From the NCBI GenBank assembly GCA_033398695.1, contig CM065818.1, positions 37,906,001 through 37,970,000 of the forward strand: DNA of 64,000 nucleotides. The letters run 5' to 3'. Shown piece after piece: positions 35,701 through 46,954 of this stretch. The DNA is from Orobanche coerulescens. Lineage: Eukaryota > Streptophyta > Magnoliopsida > Lamiales > Orobanchaceae. How positions within the stretch are numbered: the stretch's first letter is position 1; each line of letters begins with the position of its first letter. The translations under genes and the position numbers were made by a program. The notes beneath the pieces were generated by a model. That model ran no database searches. It was not told the DNA's origin and worked only from the letters and a program-made list of their open reading frames with translations.

Positions 35701-35712
35701 TTCTACCCCTCT
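35701..35712 (-). other. Polypurine tract of element F
   Basis: AGAGGGGTAGAA on the minus strand, directly before the LTR. Confidence 0.85.
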
Positions 35713-35718
35713 AAAAAT

Positions 35719-35736
35719 AAGTTTCGTCCGAAACTT
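35719..35736 (-). promoter_or_regulatory. Conserved hairpin upstream of the polypurine tract (F)
   Basis: AAGTTTCGTCCGAAACTT has the same 8 bp stem as A and C with a 2-base loop. It overlaps the last codons of the integrase frame. Confidence 0.65.
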
Positions 35737-36490
35737 AAGAAACAAACAACTCCGGGTACCTAGCACGCATGCTATCCTCGGTTTCCCAAGTTGCTTCCTC
35801 GACACCGTGTCTCGACCACTGCACTTTGACCAAAGGGATGGTTTTATGCCTCAATCGTTTCTCACGATGCTCCAAAATCTTCAAAGGACGCTCTTCGAAA
35901 GTAATATCCTCGGCGATATCAATCTCACCATAATCGATGTCGTGACTAGGATCCGGGACATATTTCCTCAACTGGGAAACATGAAAAACGCTATGAACAT
36001 GACTCAAGGCTGGAGGTAACGCCAAACGGTACGCCAACTCACCGACTCGCTCGAGAATCTCAAAGGGTCCAATAAATCTCGGACTCAGCTTCCCTTTCTT
36101 CCCGAAACGAAAGACTCCTCTCGTCGGCGACACCTTTAGGAAAACGTGATCTCCCACCTCGAATTCTAAAGGTCGACGACGGACATCGGCATACGACTTC
36201 TGTCGACTCTGAGCAGTCAACATCCGTTCCCGAATTAATTCTATCTTCCGCCTCGTCTCTAGGACGACATCCGGCTCAGTCCCGACCAAATCGGACGCCT
36301 CATTCCAACAAATCGGTGATCGACATCGCCGCCCATAAAGTGCCTCATACGGTGCCATCCGAATCGACACGTGCCAACTGTTGTTGTACGTGAATTCGAT
36401 CAGCGGCAAATGTTCCTCCCAGTCACTACTCCAATCGAGAGCACAGGCACGCAACAAATCCTCGAACGTCTGGATAGTGCGTTCCGTCAT
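35735..36490 (-). pseudogene. pol: Integrase C-terminal part with chromodomain-like segment (element F)
   Basis: The 251-residue frame starts near the end of the integrase core (HLPLIEFTYNNSWH, ALYGRRCRSPICW). It continues through the GPFEILERVGELAYRLALP segment typical of gypsy integrases. It ends with KILEHREKRLRHKTIPLVKV...WETEDSMRARYPELF, a chromodomain-like tail of the Tekay group. Such tails direct integration to marked chromatin. The frame itself is open, but the N-terminal integrase is broken upstream, so this is a remnant. Confidence 0.9.
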
Positions 36491-37664
36491 CCATCATCGG
36501 GGATGATAAGAGGTACTCAAACGCAACCGGGTACCCAACGCCTTATGCACCGCCTGCCAGAAGTGCGATACAATACGGCCATCACTTTCCGAAACAATAG
36601 ACTTCAGTGGTACCATGAAGTCTCACGATCGCGCGATAAACACACGAGCTAACTTCTCCGGGCCCCAAGTGTCCTTGATGCCCGAAAATGTGCCGACTTG
36701 GTCGACGATCAACAATCACCCAAACCATATTCATGCCCGATCTCGATCTCGGCAAACTCGTAATGAAGTCCATCGATATATCTTCCCATTTCCATTCCTA
36801 ACGGGAAGTGATCGCAAAAGCCCACGGTCGCCGATGCTCGATTTTGACTTGCCGGCAAGTCAAACATCTTGCTACAAGCTGCGCGACCTCCTCCTTCATG
36901 TCATTCCACCGTAGTTCCTTCTCAAGTCCTTGTACATCTTACTCGAACCAGGATGAACGGAGTAAGGTGTAGCATGGGCCTCCCGCAAAATACGTTGTCT
37001 CATCCCCGAGTCGTTCGGCACACAAAGCCGACTGGAATCTCAAAATACCATCCTCGTGAATCACAAACCCAGGAGACTTTCCCTTAAGAACGTTCTCTCG
37101 GATTTGAGTAATCATCGGGTCCTCTCGATCGCTTGACTTAATCTCATCGATCAAATACGACGAAATTTCCAAAGCACGAAATTGTCCGACAGTTCCGGCA
37201 ATGTAACCTCAACATCTAACTCGATTAACGCCAAGCTCGGACCGAGACGTAAGGATCTCAAGCGATCGCAATGCAATCGGTTTCCGACTCAAGGCGTCGG
37301 CCACGACGTTCGCCTTGCCGGATGATAAAGGATTTCGAGGTCATAATCCTTAATCGGCTCTAACCACCTCCTCCGCCTCATATTCAATTCTCATTGGTAA
37401 ATATGTATTTGGACTTTTATGATCGGTAAAAATCGACATGTAGAGCCGAAAAGATAGTGACGCCAAATCTTGAGCGCAAAAGCATCGCCGCTAACTCCAA
37501 ATCATGAGTAGGGTAGTTAAGCTCATACGACCTCAATTGTCTCGACACAAAGGCAATGGTCTTGCCGTGATGCATTAATACGCACCCAAGACCATGACCC
37601 GAAGCATCGCTATAAACTGAGAATCACTCGATGCCACATTGCAACGACAAAACCTGAGCTGAAG
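36491..37664 (-). pseudogene. pol: RNase H and integrase N-terminal remnants (element F)
   Basis: Fragments in several frames follow the order expected after reverse transcriptase: an RNase H piece near 37500-37640 ([13 protein letters not shown]), a zinc-finger region near 36950-37170, and integrase core pieces near 36580-36770 (MDFITSLPRSRSG, VIVDR). Small deletions and shifts separate them. None could make a working domain. Confidence 0.75.
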
Positions 37665-39638
37665 TCAAACGCTTCTTCGATTCCTCAAAATCAATCGCCT
37701 CTCGTCATTAAATACGAACTTCTCAGATTTCTGTAGCAACTGTGTAAGTGGTAGAGCCAGTTTCGAGAAACACTCGATGAACCTACGGTAGTAGCCAGCC
37801 AAACCCAAGAAACTTCGGAGCTCTCTCACGTTTTTGGGCGGTGCCCAATCCAATACCGCCTCGATCTTCTGCGGATCTACACGAACCCCCTCGGCTGAAA
37901 TCACGTGACCCAAAAACATCACTTCCTTCAGCCAGAACTCACATTTCGAGAACTTCGCATAGAGTTGCTCGGCCCTCAAAATGTCTAACACTATCCGCAA
38001 ATGATGGGCATGCTCTTCCTCGTTCCTCGAATAAATAAGAATATCGTCAATGAAGACGACGACACACTTATCCAAATACTCGATAAAAACTTTGTTCATC
38101 AACTGCATGAACACCGCCGGCGCATTAGTTAACCCGAAAGGCATAACTACAAACTCGTAATGTCCGTACCTCGTCCGAAAAGCTGTCTTCGGCACATCGG
38201 ACTCTCTCACCCGGAGCTGATAGTATCCCGATTTCAAATCAATCTTCGAGAATACCGCAGCTCCCTGCAACTGGTCGAACAAGTCATCAATTCTCGGCAA
38301 AGGATACTTGTTCTTGATGGTCACCTTGTTTAGTTCGCGATAGTCAATACACAAACGTAGTGAACCATCCTTCTTCCACACAAACAGGACCGGTGCGCCC
38401 CAAGGCGAGGCGCTCAGTCGAACATACCCCGACTCAAGAAGCTCACTCAACTGCTTCTTCAATTCGGACATCTCTGAAGGTGCCATGCGATAGGGCGCCT
38501 TCGCAATAGGAGCCGCGCCCGGCTCTAACTCTATAGCAAACTCAACTTCACGATCTGGTGGCAATCCCGGTAACTCGTTAGGAAAAACATCAGGAAACTC
38601 ATTAACGATTGGAATCGACGAAAGCTCGACTCCACCACTCTCCGCCTTCAAGGCGTAGCACCAATAGCCGGTACACCCCTTTCGCAGGAGTCTCATCGCC
38701 TTCAAGGCGTTAATAACGAGTTTCTGGTTCCCCCTCTTTCGCCCGGCGAAAGAGTGCTCGGTGCCATCATCGGCTAACATGGTGATGATTCTCGTGCGGT
38801 AGTTCATAATTGCACCATGCCGCTCGAGCCAATCATCCCCGAGAATTAAGTCCTCACCCTCAATACCCACAACAATAAGATTAGAGGGCCAAGCCCTCTC
38901 GCAAATAAACACAGAACAGTCTCGAACCTCCTGATCACCAACGATCCTATCACCGCTAGGAAGCTTAACGATGAAGGGTTCACAAGGCGTCAAACGGTCG
39001 AGACTCAAACGGCGCACACAATCCAGAGATATGAACGAATGCGTAGCACCGGAATCGAAAAGCACACTGACAGGGTGAGAAAGAATATAAACGGTACCTG
39101 TCGCCACGGTAGCCGCTGGGTCATTGGCTCTCCGCATCTCATAGACACGCGGGTGGGCTGAGCCGACACTGGAAGCTCCCCCCTTAGAGGGCTGACCCCG
39201 ACCTCTCCCCCGACTAGCACTCGGCGGGGATTGAGGAGCAAACGATCCCTGATTCACACTTGGTTCCCTAGGCGCTGGAATTGAAGCCCGGGCACCAAGG
39301 AGTTTCTCCCTCTCAGCACAGAAAGCAGCCTTGTGACCCGACTGGCCACACTGATTACACATCAGCAAAGGGTTCGGACAAATACGACTGATGTGGCCTG
39401 CCCACACACGGTTAAAGCATTTCACCTCTCGAGAAGGGGCAGCAGCCCTACGGGAAACCCGTAGATCGAGTGGGCCACCACCAGCGGAAAAGTTAGCAGA
39501 CCGAAATTTCTGCCGACCCCCACCTTGTGGCCCGAAAAATTCGTGCGGACTGTTTCTTACTCTCGCGGCCGCCTCACTCGCCGTCACAGACATATCGTAA
39601 GCAAGGGCCTGCTCTGGTAATCTTTCAAGGTAGTGCAT
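37665..39638 (-). CDS. pol: Gag C-terminus, protease and reverse transcriptase of element F (truncated frame)
   Basis: This 657-residue frame is the longest retrotransposon frame in the window. Residues about 70-115 hold zinc-knuckle sequence ([14 protein letters not shown], second Cys lost, and [14 protein letters not shown]). The protease motif [11 protein letters not shown] is near residue 195. Reverse transcriptase spans about residues 380-620, with [43 protein letters not shown] and the catalytic VFIDDILIY. It closes with [13 protein letters not shown] frame shift near 37700 ends the frame (KFVFNDERR) before RNase H. The start at 39638 lies inside gag, because the upstream part is shifted. 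Protease and polymerase residues look intact. Confidence 0.92.
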   Translation of the reverse strand: MHYLERLPEQALAYDMSVTASEAAARVRNSPHEFFGPQGGGRQKFRSANFSAGGGPLDLRVSRRAAAPSREVKCFNRVWAGHISRICPNPLLMCNQCGQSGHKAAFCAEREKLLGARASIPAPREPSVNQGSFAPQSPPSASRGRGRGQPSKGGASSVGSAHPRVYEMRRANDPAATVATGTVYILSHPVSVLFDSGATHSFISLDCVRRLSLDRLTPCEPFIVKLPSGDRIVGDQEVRDCSVFICERAWPSNLIVVGIEGEDLILGDDWLERHGAIMNYRTRIITMLADDGTEHSFAGRKRGNQKLVINALKAMRLLRKGCTGYWCYALKAESGGVELSSIPIVNEFPDVFPNELPGLPPDREVEFAIELEPGAAPIAKAPYRMAPSEMSELKKQLSELLESGYVRLSASPWGAPVLFVWKKDGSLRLCIDYRELNKVTIKNKYPLPRIDDLFDQLQGAAVFSKIDLKSGYYQLRVRESDVPKTAFRTRYGHYEFVVMPFGLTNAPAVFMQLMNKVFIEYLDKCVVVFIDDILIYSRNEEEHAHHLRIVLDILRAEQLYAKFSKCEFWLKEVMFLGHVISAEGVRVDPQKIEAVLDWAPPKNVRELRSFLGLAGYYRRFIECFSKLALPLTQLLQKSEKFVFNDERRLILRNRRSV

Positions 39639-40320
39639 ACAAGACCCGACATATAGTCCCGAATCGGCAACTTCATCCGTCTGGAGAAATGGAAAATTTT
39701 GTCGCTCTCCTCGACAACTTGGGTCTTCACATAACCCAACTCCTTATTAAAATCAGCAATAGCTTGAGATACGGGGATATCCCGCGGTTGAGCATCATAA
39801 AAAGCATGTACCCGAGCTCGTCCGATCGCCACGGCAATATTCGATCTCCATCAATTCTTGAAACTCAGCCACGAAGCAAAGATGATCTTTGGGCCCAACG
39901 GCTCCCACCACCCGTGGCGTCCCGTGAGAAAGTATTGGGCAATAGGGACTTTGCGTTCCTGACGATTAGTGGCAACGAAGACCTTAGATATCTCCTTGAT
40001 CCACCCTTCCTGCCCAATCGGGTCCAAGCTCCCGAAACCGAGGAGGATGCATCTTGATAACATCTTGGAGCCAACGATCCGCCCGCCCCGATTAGCGTGG
40101 GCCTCGATCCGGCTCGAACCGCTGAGCTATCGCCGCCATTTGATTCACCATTTGCCGCATAACGGCCGCAATACCGAGGTCGGCACGCCCCGAGAAGAAG
40201 CATGGCTATGACGGTCGCCGATCGCGGCCTCAAGACCGTGACGTGGCCGCCCACCGGCTGCCCCACGTCCCCGGCCGCGTCCACGACCACGACCGCGACC
40301 ACGACCTCTTCCAGCATCCA
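39584..40320 (-). pseudogene. gag: N-terminal gag of element F, frame-shifted
   Basis: ATG at 40320 starts MDAGRGRGRGRG, the Arg-Gly-rich opening also seen in element B. The frame fails by 40145. Later gag pieces appear in other frames at 40063-39851 (a WIKEISKVF-like stretch) and 39832-39584 ([33 protein letters not shown]), which match element B 10059-10240. The zinc knuckles follow in the 37665-39638 frame. Frame shifts near 39840 and 40150 break it. Confidence 0.8.
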
Positions 40321-40541
40321 TACTGGAGTTAAATAAGTAGCAAAAGCCATACGAGGGTAAGTACGAGAAAAGAACAATCACAAGTCGAGAATCAAAAGTA
40401 CGATACAAGGAATTAAGGAACAGAGGAAGGAAACTTACGGACCTTTGGTAATCTGGAATCATGGCAGCGTGACGATGATCTGCAAAACAAAACACCATAA
40501 GACCCAATAAACCGACAAGCCTAGGTATCCATAAACCTAGT

Positions 40542-40553
40542 GCTCTGATACCA
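40542..40553 (-). other. Primer binding site of element F (initiator tRNA-Met type)
   Basis: GCTCTGATACCA, reverse complement of TGGTATCAGAGC, five bases from the LTR at 40559. Confidence 0.92.
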
Positions 40554-40558
40554 TTTTC

Positions 40559-42438
40559 TGTAACACCCTCAAGATATTCGAGGTATATTATAGCGCCGTG
40601 AATCCCTATATGGGACCCACCAGGCTGAACAGCATCATACTCATCGACTCACATAAACGACAGAACAATACCATGTCATAAAGACGCAAAACAGAATAAT
40701 CCACCCGGTTCAACCGGTCAATATAACATCATCATCCAACACAACATAATAAGCAACAATACAATCCGAACGAACAAAGACCCCTTAAGTACTCGAGTAC
40801 AACTATTATTTCAAAAGAAACCCAAAAGATGAAAAGGTAAAAGACACTAAAACGTCACTCGTGCACAATCATCACGCACGGCTATCATCCGTGTACTGTT
40901 CCAGCGCCCGCTCGTCTCGATGAACCTGACCTGAAATTCATAAAACGAATTTCCCCAAAACGGGTCCCCAGAGGGGTTAGCAATTATGCTAGTACAAGTA
41001 ACCAGATGAACGACTTACATCTTACACATATAGTAATGCATGCAATTCAAGAAAACATAGTTCCAAAACACTCATTTCCGGAAATGCCAATGATCAAACC
41101 ACATTTGTAAAAATGCACCACAATTAACCGCGGACCCACGGCCTTCGTGGATCCTGCCGAGACCCGTCGGATCTAACCCACAGTGGTTAAAAGCAAGCTC
41201 GCGGTTCCACAGCTTCGTGGAGCCCTACCGAGACCCCGTCGGATCTAACCCGCAGTGAGCATACACACGCACACAATTTCTCATACAAAACTACTATGTC
41301 AAGATCGTAAGTTCATAAGGATACTTGCCTCGATTAAATAGACGATGACACGAACGGAACGGAAGAATCAAGCACAACCACGAGGAACCGGCGAAAATGA
41401 ACCTAACGATTCGAATAACACAGTCACAACCAACTCTAGACGATTACGGATATGGAATACACCCGGAAACCCGCCTACGATTCATGTATATATTCATACC
41501 AAAAATAACAACGAGGGCGGACCACAACCAAACCCTTTCGATTCCGTAAAAATCCACAAAATATCCATGAATCCGTAGGAAAACTAAAGATACTAACAAT
41601 ATCAATCGTATACATCATGAATCCATCAACAAAACGGAACTAATCGGAAGAAAATCCCAAAACCCCCAAATTAATCGAAACTAGGGTTCTAGAAATATTA
41701 CCTTTGAAGATTCAAGTACTAAGATCCGAAGAACACGCGTTAGATTGATTATCCGAGCCTCACAACCGAAGGAAGATGATGAAAATCGACTCCCGAATGA
41801 AGAATGCTTGAGAGTTCTCCCCTTTAGCTCTCTCTCTTTCTCGCAGATGAAATGAAGAAGAAGACGGCCGATTTCGTCTAATAAAGACGAGTTTGCATTG
41901 ATCGCTTTGTGTGCCGCGGCACGGCTTAGGTGTGCCGCGGCAAGCAAAAATTTACTCCTGTGTTTCGGCGTTGTGCAGCCAAGATACTGCGTGCAGCCGG
42001 CACTGATACCGGGTTTAGGTCGCAGAAGACACACGAGTGTGCCGCGGCACCGATGTGGCGGCCGCGGCACTGGCTCGCACCGTGCCGCGGCACGGATGGG
42101 TGTGCCGCGGCACACGCATGCTTTGTCCGACCAACAACTGAAGGGATTTTGTGTGCCGCGGCGCACACACCTTGTGCCGCGGCCCACACCCCCTTATGGG
42201 CTCCAAAATGATAAAAATGATCCGGAAAGAGAATAAAACGATAGGAATCAATATTTGGGAACCAACAACACGAAATGGATCCACGACAACCCCGAAACGG
42301 CGGTTCCGCACAACAATAACGAGAATACAGTTCAACAGTTTGACAGGAAGGACACGCTGAGAAGTACACGAGGGTCACTACGATCGAGAAATACACCAAA
42401 AACGAAAATACCAGGGAAAGAAAAATACGGATATTACA
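40559..42438 (-). repeat. 5' LTR of element F (1880 bp)
   Basis: Pairs with 33836-35700. Contains subrepeats (41129-41250) and the palindrome array (41911-42185); ends at the target duplication ATGGA. Confidence 0.92.
41911..42185 (-). promoter_or_regulatory. GTGCCGCGGCAC palindrome array, right LTR of F
   Basis: Copies start at 41911, 41932, 42039, 42082, 42102, 42153 and 42174, with further partial ones (for example 42059). Local spacings are 20-21. Better preserved than the left LTR at the array's upstream end. Confidence 0.78.
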
Positions 42439-42442
42439 ATGG

Positions 42443-43207
42443 AGGTACATATTCACCTCCTCTATCACTTCGAACCATCTTAATATGACAGCCTAATTGA
42501 TTATCGGCTTCATTCTTGAAGTTCTTAAAGGCTTCAATAGCCTCATCTTTACTTCTCAAAAGATAAAGATAATAATATCTTGTGCAGTCATCGATGAAAG
42601 TGATAAAGTAGTTCTTACCACCTCTAGTTTGCACAAATTTTAAATCACACACGTCTGTGTGAATTAATTTAAGGGGTTTTGTATTCCGTTTTACCGAATG
42701 AAATGGTAGCTTTGTCATTTTTGCCTCAACACAAATTTCACATTTGTTTTGATTTTTGATTTCATTTAATTTTAGCAAATCTAAGTTTACTAATCTCTTT
42801 ATAGAATTTAGATTCACATGACCTAATCTACAATGCCATAAATTTGAGCACTCAAGCAAATAAGCAGAAGTTGTAGCATTATTATTAGCAACTGACTTTG
42901 GAGGCTTACAAGTACGAACGCTAAGTTTGAACATGTCCTTGACAATATGACCTTTCCCGAGAGTCTTGCCAAACTTGCGTATTATCATAAAATAGCTACG
43001 AAGGTCTACATCAAATTTAGCTCTAACTAATTTGACACCAGACACCAAGTTCTTGTGGATTGCCGGAGCATGCAGCACATTCTTCAGAGTTATCTCCACA
43101 CCGGAGGTGAATTGAAGCACAATAGTCCCAATTCCAAGAACTAGAGAGGTACGATCACTTGCCTCTGTGATGAAGCGGTCTTGAATCTCCTTGTAAGTTA
43201 AAAACAA
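42443..43207 (-). pseudogene. pol: Copia GAG-pre-integrase and integrase N-terminal half (element E)
   Basis: The 257-residue frame carries the zinc-binding HHCC motif (HCRLGH, then CEIC). Two of the three catalytic acidic residues are present, in LIHTDVCD and VRSDRGGEY. It stops where element F inserted; the third catalytic residue is at 33115-33835. The upstream end runs into a stop separating it from protease. Confidence 0.9.
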
Positions 43208-43210
43208 GTC

Positions 43211-43688
43211 TCAGTTCACACCGATGTGAACAGTCGCACCTTTATCAAGAAACCAAGTAACAGGGTTAGGTTCCGAGACATGATTTACCTCGGTGATCAT
43301 GGCAGCAAGGTCATCTTTGTCCAAAGAGTCAAAGTCCTTCTCGACATGGTTGACTTTGTCTTTTCCCTTGTTCTTCTTCGGCTTTCGGCAGTTTTTCGCC
43401 ATATTGTCGGGCGTATCACAGTTGTAGCACGTTCCGCTAAACTTCGTCAGAGGTGCCACATCATTTCCCTTGCCTTTGGTAGGACGTGGATGCTTTTTGG
43501 AAGGTCTGCCCCCACCTTCAGTCAGATTAGCCTTAGCATCCATAGGAGCTTTGGTTCTCAAGTCTTGATCACGGACTTGAGCTTCAGTTTGTAGCTTAGC
43601 AACCAAAATTTCAAGAGCCATTTCCTTTCGCTTATGCTTAAGGTATCCCTTGAACTCCTTCCAACTAGGCGGCAACTTGTCGACCAAG
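43211..43688 (-). pseudogene. gag: Copia gag C-terminal part and start of protease (element E)
   Basis: The frame begins with LVDKLPPSWKEFKGYLKHKR, a typical copia gag stretch. It then has a zinc knuckle whose His is replaced (CYNCDTPDNMAKNC) and a protease motif changed from DSGA to DKGA (WFLDKGATVHIG). A stop follows at once. The changes to both motifs mark an old copy. The N-terminal gag is at 45672-46235, beyond the lone LTR G. Confidence 0.85.
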
Positions 43689-43693
43689 AGCGA

Positions 43694-45666
43694 TGTTAGG
43701 AGTATGCCCTCGAATGCCACTCAGAGGTTGTTGAGTGAGGGCATTGTACTTGCAATTATGTAAACCATTTATATAAGGCAAATGAATGTTTCTTTATTTA
43801 CTGGTAGTTACTGGCATTCCTAACTCGTAAATAAACATATAGAAACTAGTCCGTGTATTTGAGAGCAAAACTTTCCACTCCTTATTGGATAAGGGGGTCG
43901 GCACTTGAAAGGTTATAGCTCAAATACTTAATCGTTCGCAAGTCGATGAAACTTGACTGGGCATTAAGTTTATGTGAAGACTTGTATGACGTGTTCTTTG
44001 ACATGGAGAGTGCCTGTCGAACACTAATGGTTAGTGGGAGCACACGTTATAGGTATGCTAATTGGATTAGTATACTCGAACCGACTCACCCTCGATTCGT
44101 CACACGGATTTCACTCGGACCAATGACGGAATCGAAAGGTTGTGATAGGTATTCGTGAACCTTCGACTTGAGGATTTAGTAGGGATGTGCTTGTGACGTC
44201 AAGATTTTCATTAGAGTAGTTCGACCACGTAAACCGGAGGCGGGGTCAACCTCGACGTGCATCTTGACGGGCAAGTAGCAGGTCTTACTGAATACCAAGA
44301 TAGAATTCTTTCTCCCGTTAGTGAGCGGGTTATATGTCCTATGCGGTTATTGGCAGATGAGATCATAAGTCTTTGGCCAAAGCATTGGAGCTAGTTGTAT
44401 TAGATACACGATGACTCGATGATCTCGATTTGCATTAACGCATGCATAGCGTCAGTATGATAGGGTTTGGTCGACCGTGACCCTATAACTTGATCGGGAC
44501 ATTTGAAAGAAGGGTTTATACGTATACCGGTATTCACGAGAATGGTTCTTGAATGATCCCAATCATTCGTTCTCGAATGCAGTGTAGGCCACCAGGCTGG
44601 CTAGGTGGTGCTACTACTCTTTGGTTCCTCCCATTGCTGACTGAGACGGACCTATCGAGTCGCGCATTAGGATTGATGACGCAATGAATTGAGCTAATTC
44701 TCTCATTATGAATATTGGATATTGGATATCTAAATTTGGGACATTGAATTTTTAAATCGATTTATCGGATAAATTGATTTACGGCTTAATGGATTAAATA
44801 TATCACTGGGTGATTAATTTAATTCATGAATATAATTATTTCTTGGAGAAATTAATTATGTTATTTTGTGTTTGATATGTTTAATTAATTGGATTAATTA
44901 ATCGACACAAATACATCTAATGAATCGGAGTTTATCTGTTTGGACTCACGGGAGTCCGAAACGAACCGAACTCATTCGTTTTTCATGATAGCCGCCCCAT
45001 TATGCTTCCACCCACTTTCCCATTGTCTTTTCTTCCATTTATTAAATGTTGATAATGACTTGGTGGGACAAGACTTCATGTTACATGGGTTGTACACATG
45101 AGGGTGGAAATAATATAAGATGATGTCTTTGACAAACTCTCCCACACTTGATTCCATTTCCAACGTGAGGTTGAAGAGGAGAGAGAGATAGAAGTCTTCT
45201 TCATCATCTTCTTTATTCATCTTCTTCATTCATCTTCTTCATAACTTCTTAGAGAAATTTTGTGAGGAAATATTGAGAGAGATAGATATTCATACACTTA
45301 GAGTGATATTAATATCTATAACAAGCTTCATCACCTAGCTCTAGCCGTATCCTCGGAGGATAGCAAGGTGTTGTCATTCCGTCGCTTTTCCGCGTGGCAA
45401 GTAGAGACGCGGTGCTTTCGGCGTTGGATCGTTCAAGGGCTTGAAGCGGAATAGATTCGTAGAGATCAAGCAAAGCTTGGGGAATAGCTCAAGAGAAGGT
45501 TATCCATCTAATCAACGGACTACAAGGGTGAGTTTCTATATCTCTTGTTATTCGTTTTGATATTCGTATATACGTAGCTCGATCGATCCTCGTAGGGATT
45601 CGGATCGAAATAATTTTCGTTTTACCGCTTCCGCTGGGCCTTCGTTTTAGGCACCAAATCCCAACA
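43694..45666 (+). mobile_element. Element G: solo LTR of a copia-like retrotransposon (1973 bp)
   Basis: It begins TGTTAGGAGTATGCCC and ends AAATCCCAACA, is flanked by AGCGA (43689-43693) and AGCGC (45667-45671), and splits E's gag so that the frame resumes when it is removed. There is no primer site, polypurine tract or coding region, so it is best read as a solo LTR left by LTR-LTR recombination. The GC-rich end with TACCGCTTCCGCTGGGCC looks like a U5 and suggests plus orientation; this is less certain. Confidence 0.8.
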
Positions 45667-45671
45667 AGCGC

Positions 45672-46235
45672 CACAGTGTACGCCTCAGATAGAGGCATCC
45701 CCTCAGAATGAACATCATGTATAAGAGTTTGGAACTCTTGTACTTGGGGCATCATTGGACGAGTATCCACCATTTGGAATTCGGTGAGCCTCGTCACAAC
45801 AAACTTCTTCGTGCTAGCAGGATTAACACAGTATTTCAACTCAAGAGCATCCCAAATTTTTTTGGCAGTCTCCTTGATGTTAAACACATTGAACAGGCCA
45901 TCATCAAGCACGTTCAGCAACATATTCCGACACAGATAGTCGGAATGAACCCAGGTATCATAGTTGGTACGCACTTGAACATCCGCCTCGTTCTCAGCAG
46001 GGACAGGAGGCCTTTCTTCACGCAGGAAGCTCGCAAGCCCCATTGTGGTAATGTAGAACAACATCTTTTGAGACCAGCATTTGAAGTCAGTGCCCGAGAA
46101 AACAATAGGTTTCTCGGCGATAGGCATTAGCCGAGCAGCATTGTGAATTGGAGCCATTGAAGAGCTTGATGATTCAATGGTTCCAGAACCGGTGGATGGA
46201 TTAGTGGATGTGCCGGTGCTTGCATTGAACGACAT
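45672..46235 (-). pseudogene. gag: Copia gag N-terminal part (element E)
   Basis: ATG at 46235 opens a Ser/Thr-rich leader followed by the copia gag fold: KPIVFSGTDFKCWSQKMLFYI, IWDALELKYC, RLTEFQMVD. About 188 residues belong to gag; beyond AYTVAL the frame runs into the LTR G and is spurious. The start lies 65 bases from the LTR end, leaving a very short leader. Confidence 0.88.
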
Positions 46236-46299
46236 TTTTCTCCAGCAGAAGTTTCAGGATGACACGAACAAGTAAGGTCGATTATTCTCGTCTTGCGAC

Positions 46300-46954
46300 T
46301 GTTGGAATAATTCGGTACTTGCAAGTGTATTACAAATAATATTTTGAACTGAACTATAACAAAGAACAGAATCAAATATTACACTTGAAGCAAAAGAACA
46401 ATTTTTAATAAAAAGACTTAAGATCGTCCGAAGCTAGAGCTTATGCCCGCAAGACGAGAATACGCCCCGGTAGTGCTCACGGTAAAGCGGCTCGTCCCCA
46501 AAGGTTAAAACGATTTGAACGTTTCAACAGTAGCAGCACTGCAAACTGAACGAGCACCTGCGAACTGGACTGGAATGTAGAATGAACTTGACTATGCTAT
46601 GCTATGCTTTGATAAAAATGCACTGTTTTTTTTCGTAAATTCTGCAATGACCAAATGCTGATATATATAGCACATCTCGATCAAATGAATGGACTCTTCG
46701 CCATTAATCCTGCCATGATGGCTGGCGGTTTCAGACGCCCAAAGGGCTCGGTCGGATGAAGAGTCTTGCCTCGTGGAGTGAAGTATTTACTAGGCAACTC
46801 AAGAGTCTTGGTCCATACCAAAAGGTTTGGTGGACTTACGGATTTTGGTCCAAAAAGATAAGCCCAAACACCAGCCCAAAGCACCAAGATCCAAGTCCTG
46901 GGCCTGAGCCCGAGCCGACGGACGGACGATCGGCGCGTGCGTGTGTGTGCGCGC
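46300..46954 (-). repeat. 5' LTR of copia element E, segment left of H
   Basis: Matches 26783-27440. No tRNA-Met primer site follows it, unlike the gypsy elements; the next minus-strand bases are GTCGCAAGACGAG, and I did not assign a tRNA. Confidence 0.88.

Larger units (their letters stand above)
33836..42438 (-). mobile_element. Element F: Ty3/gypsy Tekay-type chromovirus, broken
   Basis: It has LTRs at 33836-35700 and 40559-42438, a primer site at 40542-40553 and a polypurine tract near 35701-35712, with an exact target duplication ATGGA (33831-33835 and 42439-42443). Gag, protease, reverse transcriptase, RNase H and integrase with a C-terminal chromodomain-like segment occur in gypsy order on the minus strand. 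Frameshifts in gag, RNase H and integrase disable this copy. It is the only polymerase-bearing member among the palindrome-array families here. Confidence 0.93.

Noticed and set aside
41898..42468. Long frames across the right LTR of F
   Set aside because: Same cause as in the left LTR: repeated GC-rich palindromes without stops.
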